DNA from: an uncultured Centipeda sp.
GTDB lineage: Bacteria > Bacillota > Negativicutes > Selenomonadales > Selenomonadaceae
DNA: 7,730 nucleotides
Direction of reading: 5' to 3'
Assembly (NCBI GenBank): GCA_937925565.1
Contig: CALALM010000379.1
Location: forward strand, 1 to 7,730
Under the pieces are notes generated by a model. The model made no database searches. It saw only the letters and a list, made by a program, of their open reading frames with translations, and had not been told where the DNA came from. The translations under genes and the position numbers were made by a program. Positions 5,005 through 7,730 of the stretch are shown here, piece by piece (the first letter of the stretch is position 1; every line of letters begins with the position of its first letter).

Positions 5005-7602
5005 ATGGCTACTGAAAACATGAACTATGGCGATACGATTTCTGACTATCTCACGGGAACTATCTTAAAAACTACACCAGAGGAAATTGTGCGCCAAACT
5101 TTTATCCGCACTCTGCACGAAGACTACCTTTATCCGAAAGAAATCATCCGCAGAGAAGTTAGCATTCAAAGCGGATCAAAGATTTTACAGGACGAAACCG
5201 GTGCTGACATTCGCGCAGACATTGTTGTTTACCACAATAAACGAGCCGCACTAGATGGCGATCAAGGAAATATTCTATTTGTTGTAGAATGCAAGAAACC
5301 CAATGTAACAGATGGTTACAATCAGCTTGTTTCCTATGTATTTAACACGTCTGCCGTAGGTGCAGTGTGGACAAACGGCAATCAAATCAATATATATCGC
5401 AAAACCAAAGAAATCGGAAGGCTGGAAGAAATTCAATCCCTTCCACTCTATCGCGAATTATGGCAGTCTGAACACGACGCCATCCCCCAAAAAGAAGAGC
5501 TTAAACGCCCGCATAACATACGCTTTCTCCTAGCAACTTGTCACAACAAGTTATATGGGCGTGGGATGGAGAATGAAGATTTTGATCTAGCGATGGATAT
5601 GGTGCGAATCCTGCTTGCAAAAATCCAAGACGAAACCGGTCCCGGTCTATATCCACGTTTTTGGATTACGGACGAAAACTTCAAAACCGTAGAAGGAAGA
5701 GCCGCAGTAGCTTCCACGATACAAACCCTCTTTAGAGAGTATGCAGATCAATATCCGGATATTTTTGATGCCCATGAAAAAATATCCGTTGGCAATGACT
5801 GTATTGCGGAAGCTGTCGGGATATTACAAAAGTGGAATCTTGCTGCATGTAATGATGACGCAGATGACTGGGATCTCATGGGAGAAACATACGAGCAATT
5901 CACCCACATCAACCTCAAGCGACAACAAGGTCAATTCTTTACAAATAGGCTTGTCGTCAATATGATGGTAAAAATGTTAGCCCCCGAAATTGGCGACCGA
6001 ATACTCGACCCCGCCGGCGGTGGCGGGGGATTTGCCACCGCTATGTTCCGTTATTTGCGTCGCAAAGTGATCATGTCTACAAAACATGGGTCAGCAGCAC
6101 GAGACCGCCAATTAACAACGATTAAAGACAGCATCTACCTTGTTGAGATTGCTGCCAGATTGGTAAAAATCGCAAAATGCGCAATGCTCCTTACCGGTGA
6201 CGGACAAACAGGAATGACGAGAGGAAACTCTATCGATCAATATGACCGACTGGATCCTTGGATTAAATCGCGTTGTTTTGCAAATACAACAAATGCACCG
6301 TCTATCATCGTGACAAACCCGCCATTTTCTGGTCAGAAAGCAGATTCCCAAATATCCGACCGAAATATTTTGAGAAATTTTAAGTTTGGACATACATATA
6401 CACAACAACAGGATAGTTCCTATATTTTTTCCGAATCTGATAATGACCTCCTATCACGTCAATCCCCGGAACTTCTTTTTTTGGAACGTTGCATCGACTG
6501 GTTGAAGCCAGGAGGTCGGTTGGGTATCGTTCTGCCAAAAGGGGTATTGGACAACATTACCTGTGAAGCATATCGTTCATGGCTGCTGGACAACTGCAAT
6601 ATCAAAGCTATTATTACCCTGCATAAGGATACCTTTCAACCGGATACCGGTGTAAGGACTTGCGTACTGATACTGGAAAAATATTCGAAGGGACACAAAG
6701 GAATAAATAATGATAGAATATTTATGGCACAATCACAAAGAATTGGACAAGACTCAAAGGGAAACGCCGTTTACGTGGTTGACAACAACGGGAGCAGCAC
6801 AGGCGTTCTCAGTCAAGATCTGGATGAAATTGCCGAGGCATATTCTTCATTCCTTCAAGATAATACGGCTATACACCCTTCTGAGTATATTTTCTCTATT
6901 CACAGGAATGATCTTAAGGATCACCTCAACCTCAATCCCCAACATTATTCTCCCCGCCTAAACAGGGCAATCGATCATGTGTTGGAGTATAATGAAAAAC
7001 CCGGCTGGTCTGTAACAACGATCGGACAACTAGAAGCCGGTATGAAAATTTTTATGGGTCCGCGATGGAATTCTGCAACAATAAAGGTGGATAATCCTAC
7101 GAATACAGCAGAACTCACTCCATATTTGACAGCAAATGGCGCCCTGGAATTACGTCGCTTTACTGTAAAATGGCTTGATTTTTCCAAGGCAACAAGACAG
7201 CAACGTGAGTGCAGATCATTACTCAAAATTAAGGAGGGGGATATTTTAATCACACGCTCAGGCACAATCGGAAAAGTCACCTATGCCACAAAGAACTTAG
7301 CCATGACCTATCTGGTCAGTGACGACTTAATTCGAATCCGAGTGCAGGACAAAACACTACGCGCCTATTTATTAACATACTTTTCTTCATCGATGGCACG
7401 CTCGCTGATGCTGCTTGATGAATATGGCTCTGTGCAACAACATTTACAGCCTCGTCACATACAAGAAATGTTAATTCCGATACCGGAGGATTGGGAATCT
7501 GCCACACAGGAAATTGCCGCCGGAAACAGGTTGATCCACGCTATGGAAAATTTATCTTTGGCAGACCATCTCATACAAAACAGTATATTTAACATTTTTT
7601 GA
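5005..7602 (+). CDS. Single-chain restriction-modification enzyme (type IIG-like, nuclease-methylase-specificity fusion)
   Basis: An 865-residue protein that should both methylate adenine (N6) at its site and cleave unmodified DNA. Residues 25-135 form an HsdR N-terminal-type nuclease domain: D72 in ADIVVY, E95-C-K97, then Q107-x-x-x-Y111, the PD-(D/E)XK plus QxxxY pattern of type I enzymes. Residues 170-300 are helical, like the HsdM N-terminus. Residues 300-560 are the methyltransferase: GQFFT (motif X region, 308-313), SAM-binding D335-PAGGGGG-F343 and catalytic N438-P-P-F441. Residues 640-660 (LNPQHYSPRL) are the usual linker to specificity domains. Residues 667-850 form one HsdS-like target recognition domain (GWSVTTIGQL, GDILITRSGTIGKV, PRHIQEMLIPIP). 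No helicase motifs are seen, so ATP-driven translocation is not expected. No separate R, M or S gene is next to it. Composition is AT-richer than the preceding genes, suggesting transfer. A BcgI-like system needing a second S chain elsewhere is the alternative. Confidence 0.9.
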   Translation: MATENMNYGDTISDYLTGTILKTTPEEIVRQTFIRTLHEDYLYPKEIIRREVSIQSGSKILQDETGADIRADIVVYHNKRAALDGDQGNILFVVECKKPNVTDGYNQLVSYVFNTSAVGAVWTNGNQINIYRKTKEIGRLEEIQSLPLYRELWQSEHDAIPQKEELKRPHNIRFLLATCHNKLYGRGMENEDFDLAMDMVRILLAKIQDETGPGLYPRFWITDENFKTVEGRAAVASTIQTLFREYADQYPDIFDAHEKISVGNDCIAEAVGILQKWNLAACNDDADDWDLMGETYEQFTHINLKRQQGQFFTNRLVVNMMVKMLAPEIGDRILDPAGGGGGFATAMFRYLRRKVIMSTKHGSAARDRQLTTIKDSIYLVEIAARLVKIAKCAMLLTGDGQTGMTRGNSIDQYDRLDPWIKSRCFANTTNAPSIIVTNPPFSGQKADSQISDRNILRNFKFGHTYTQQQDSSYIFSESDNDLLSRQSPELLFLERCIDWLKPGGRLGIVLPKGVLDNITCEAYRSWLLDNCNIKAIITLHKDTFQPDTGVRTCVLILEKYSKGHKGINNDRIFMAQSQRIGQDSKGNAVYVVDNNGSSTGVLSQDLDEIAEAYSSFLQDNTAIHPSEYIFSIHRNDLKDHLNLNPQHYSPRLNRAIDHVLEYNEKPGWSVTTIGQLEAGMKIFMGPRWNSATIKVDNPTNTAELTPYLTANGALELRRFTVKWLDFSKATRQQRECRSLLKIKEGDILITRSGTIGKVTYATKNLAMTYLVSDDLIRIRVQDKTLRAYLLTYFSSSMARSLMLLDEYGSVQQHLQPRHIQEMLIPIPEDWESATQEIAAGNRLIHAMENLSLADHLIQNSIFNIF

Positions 7603-7631
7603 TACACTCTACCAAATCATTATCATTCTAA

Positions 7632-7690
7632 AAATTCCCTCAACAAAACTAGCCCTAATAATACTTGTTTTGTTGGGGGAATTTCTTCCG
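7632..7690. terminator. Long hairpin, probable bidirectional terminator
   Basis: Positions 7632-7649 pair with 7667-7684 to give an 18-bp stem with a single G-T pair and a 17-nt loop. TTTCTTCC runs off the stem on the + strand, and a better T-run (ATTTTTAG) lies on the - strand side. It starts 30 bp after the stop codon. A convergent gene beyond the window would fit a shared terminator. Confidence 0.7.
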
Positions 7691-7730
7691 TAAATTGGGG
7701 GAGGTAGTATTACGCTAAGTACCGTAGTAT

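Overview
The window looks like chromosomal DNA of a GC-rich, Gram-positive-related anaerobe. Strong GGAGG-type ribosome binding sites, GC-rich third codon positions and the protein style fit a Negativicutes genome such as Selenomonas or Centipeda. That assignment is an inference from composition and family resemblance, not from a marker gene. All five convincing genes are on the + strand.

Layout. 1-163 is a short element with 15-bp perfect terminal inverted repeats (MITE-like). It ends 31 bp before the start codon of an SLC13/DASS-type transporter (195-1454). After a probable terminator and an extended -10 promoter comes a single-gene unit, 1667-2902. It encodes a serine hydroxymethyltransferase (SHMT) homologue whose pyridoxal-phosphate lysine is replaced by aspartate, so it is probably not a normal SHMT. 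A clear terminator closes it. A two-gene operon follows: a small ribbon-helix-helix-like/DUF1413-like protein (3061-3384) and a 231-residue protein of unknown function (3418-4113).

4114-5004 has no convincing gene. It holds a degraded relative of the 1-163 element (about 4120-4250), a palindrome-rich stretch bounded by 25-bp near-perfect inverted repeats (4241-4739), a strong hairpin/terminator (4745-4788), and a 59-bp miniature element (4797-4855) with the same kind of ends as 1-163. At about 4860 the base composition turns clearly AT-richer.

The AT-richer part carries one large gene (5005-7602) for a single-chain restriction-modification enzyme: HsdR-type nuclease domain, adenine-N6 methyltransferase, then one HsdS-like target recognition domain, with no helicase motor. 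A long hairpin follows it. Its composition and its position beside repeat elements suggest horizontal acquisition. The genes do not form one pathway: two housekeeping-like genes and a small operon of unknown role are followed by an acquired defence gene. The most unusual points are the lysine-less SHMT homologue, the three related repeat copies and the structured non-coding block.
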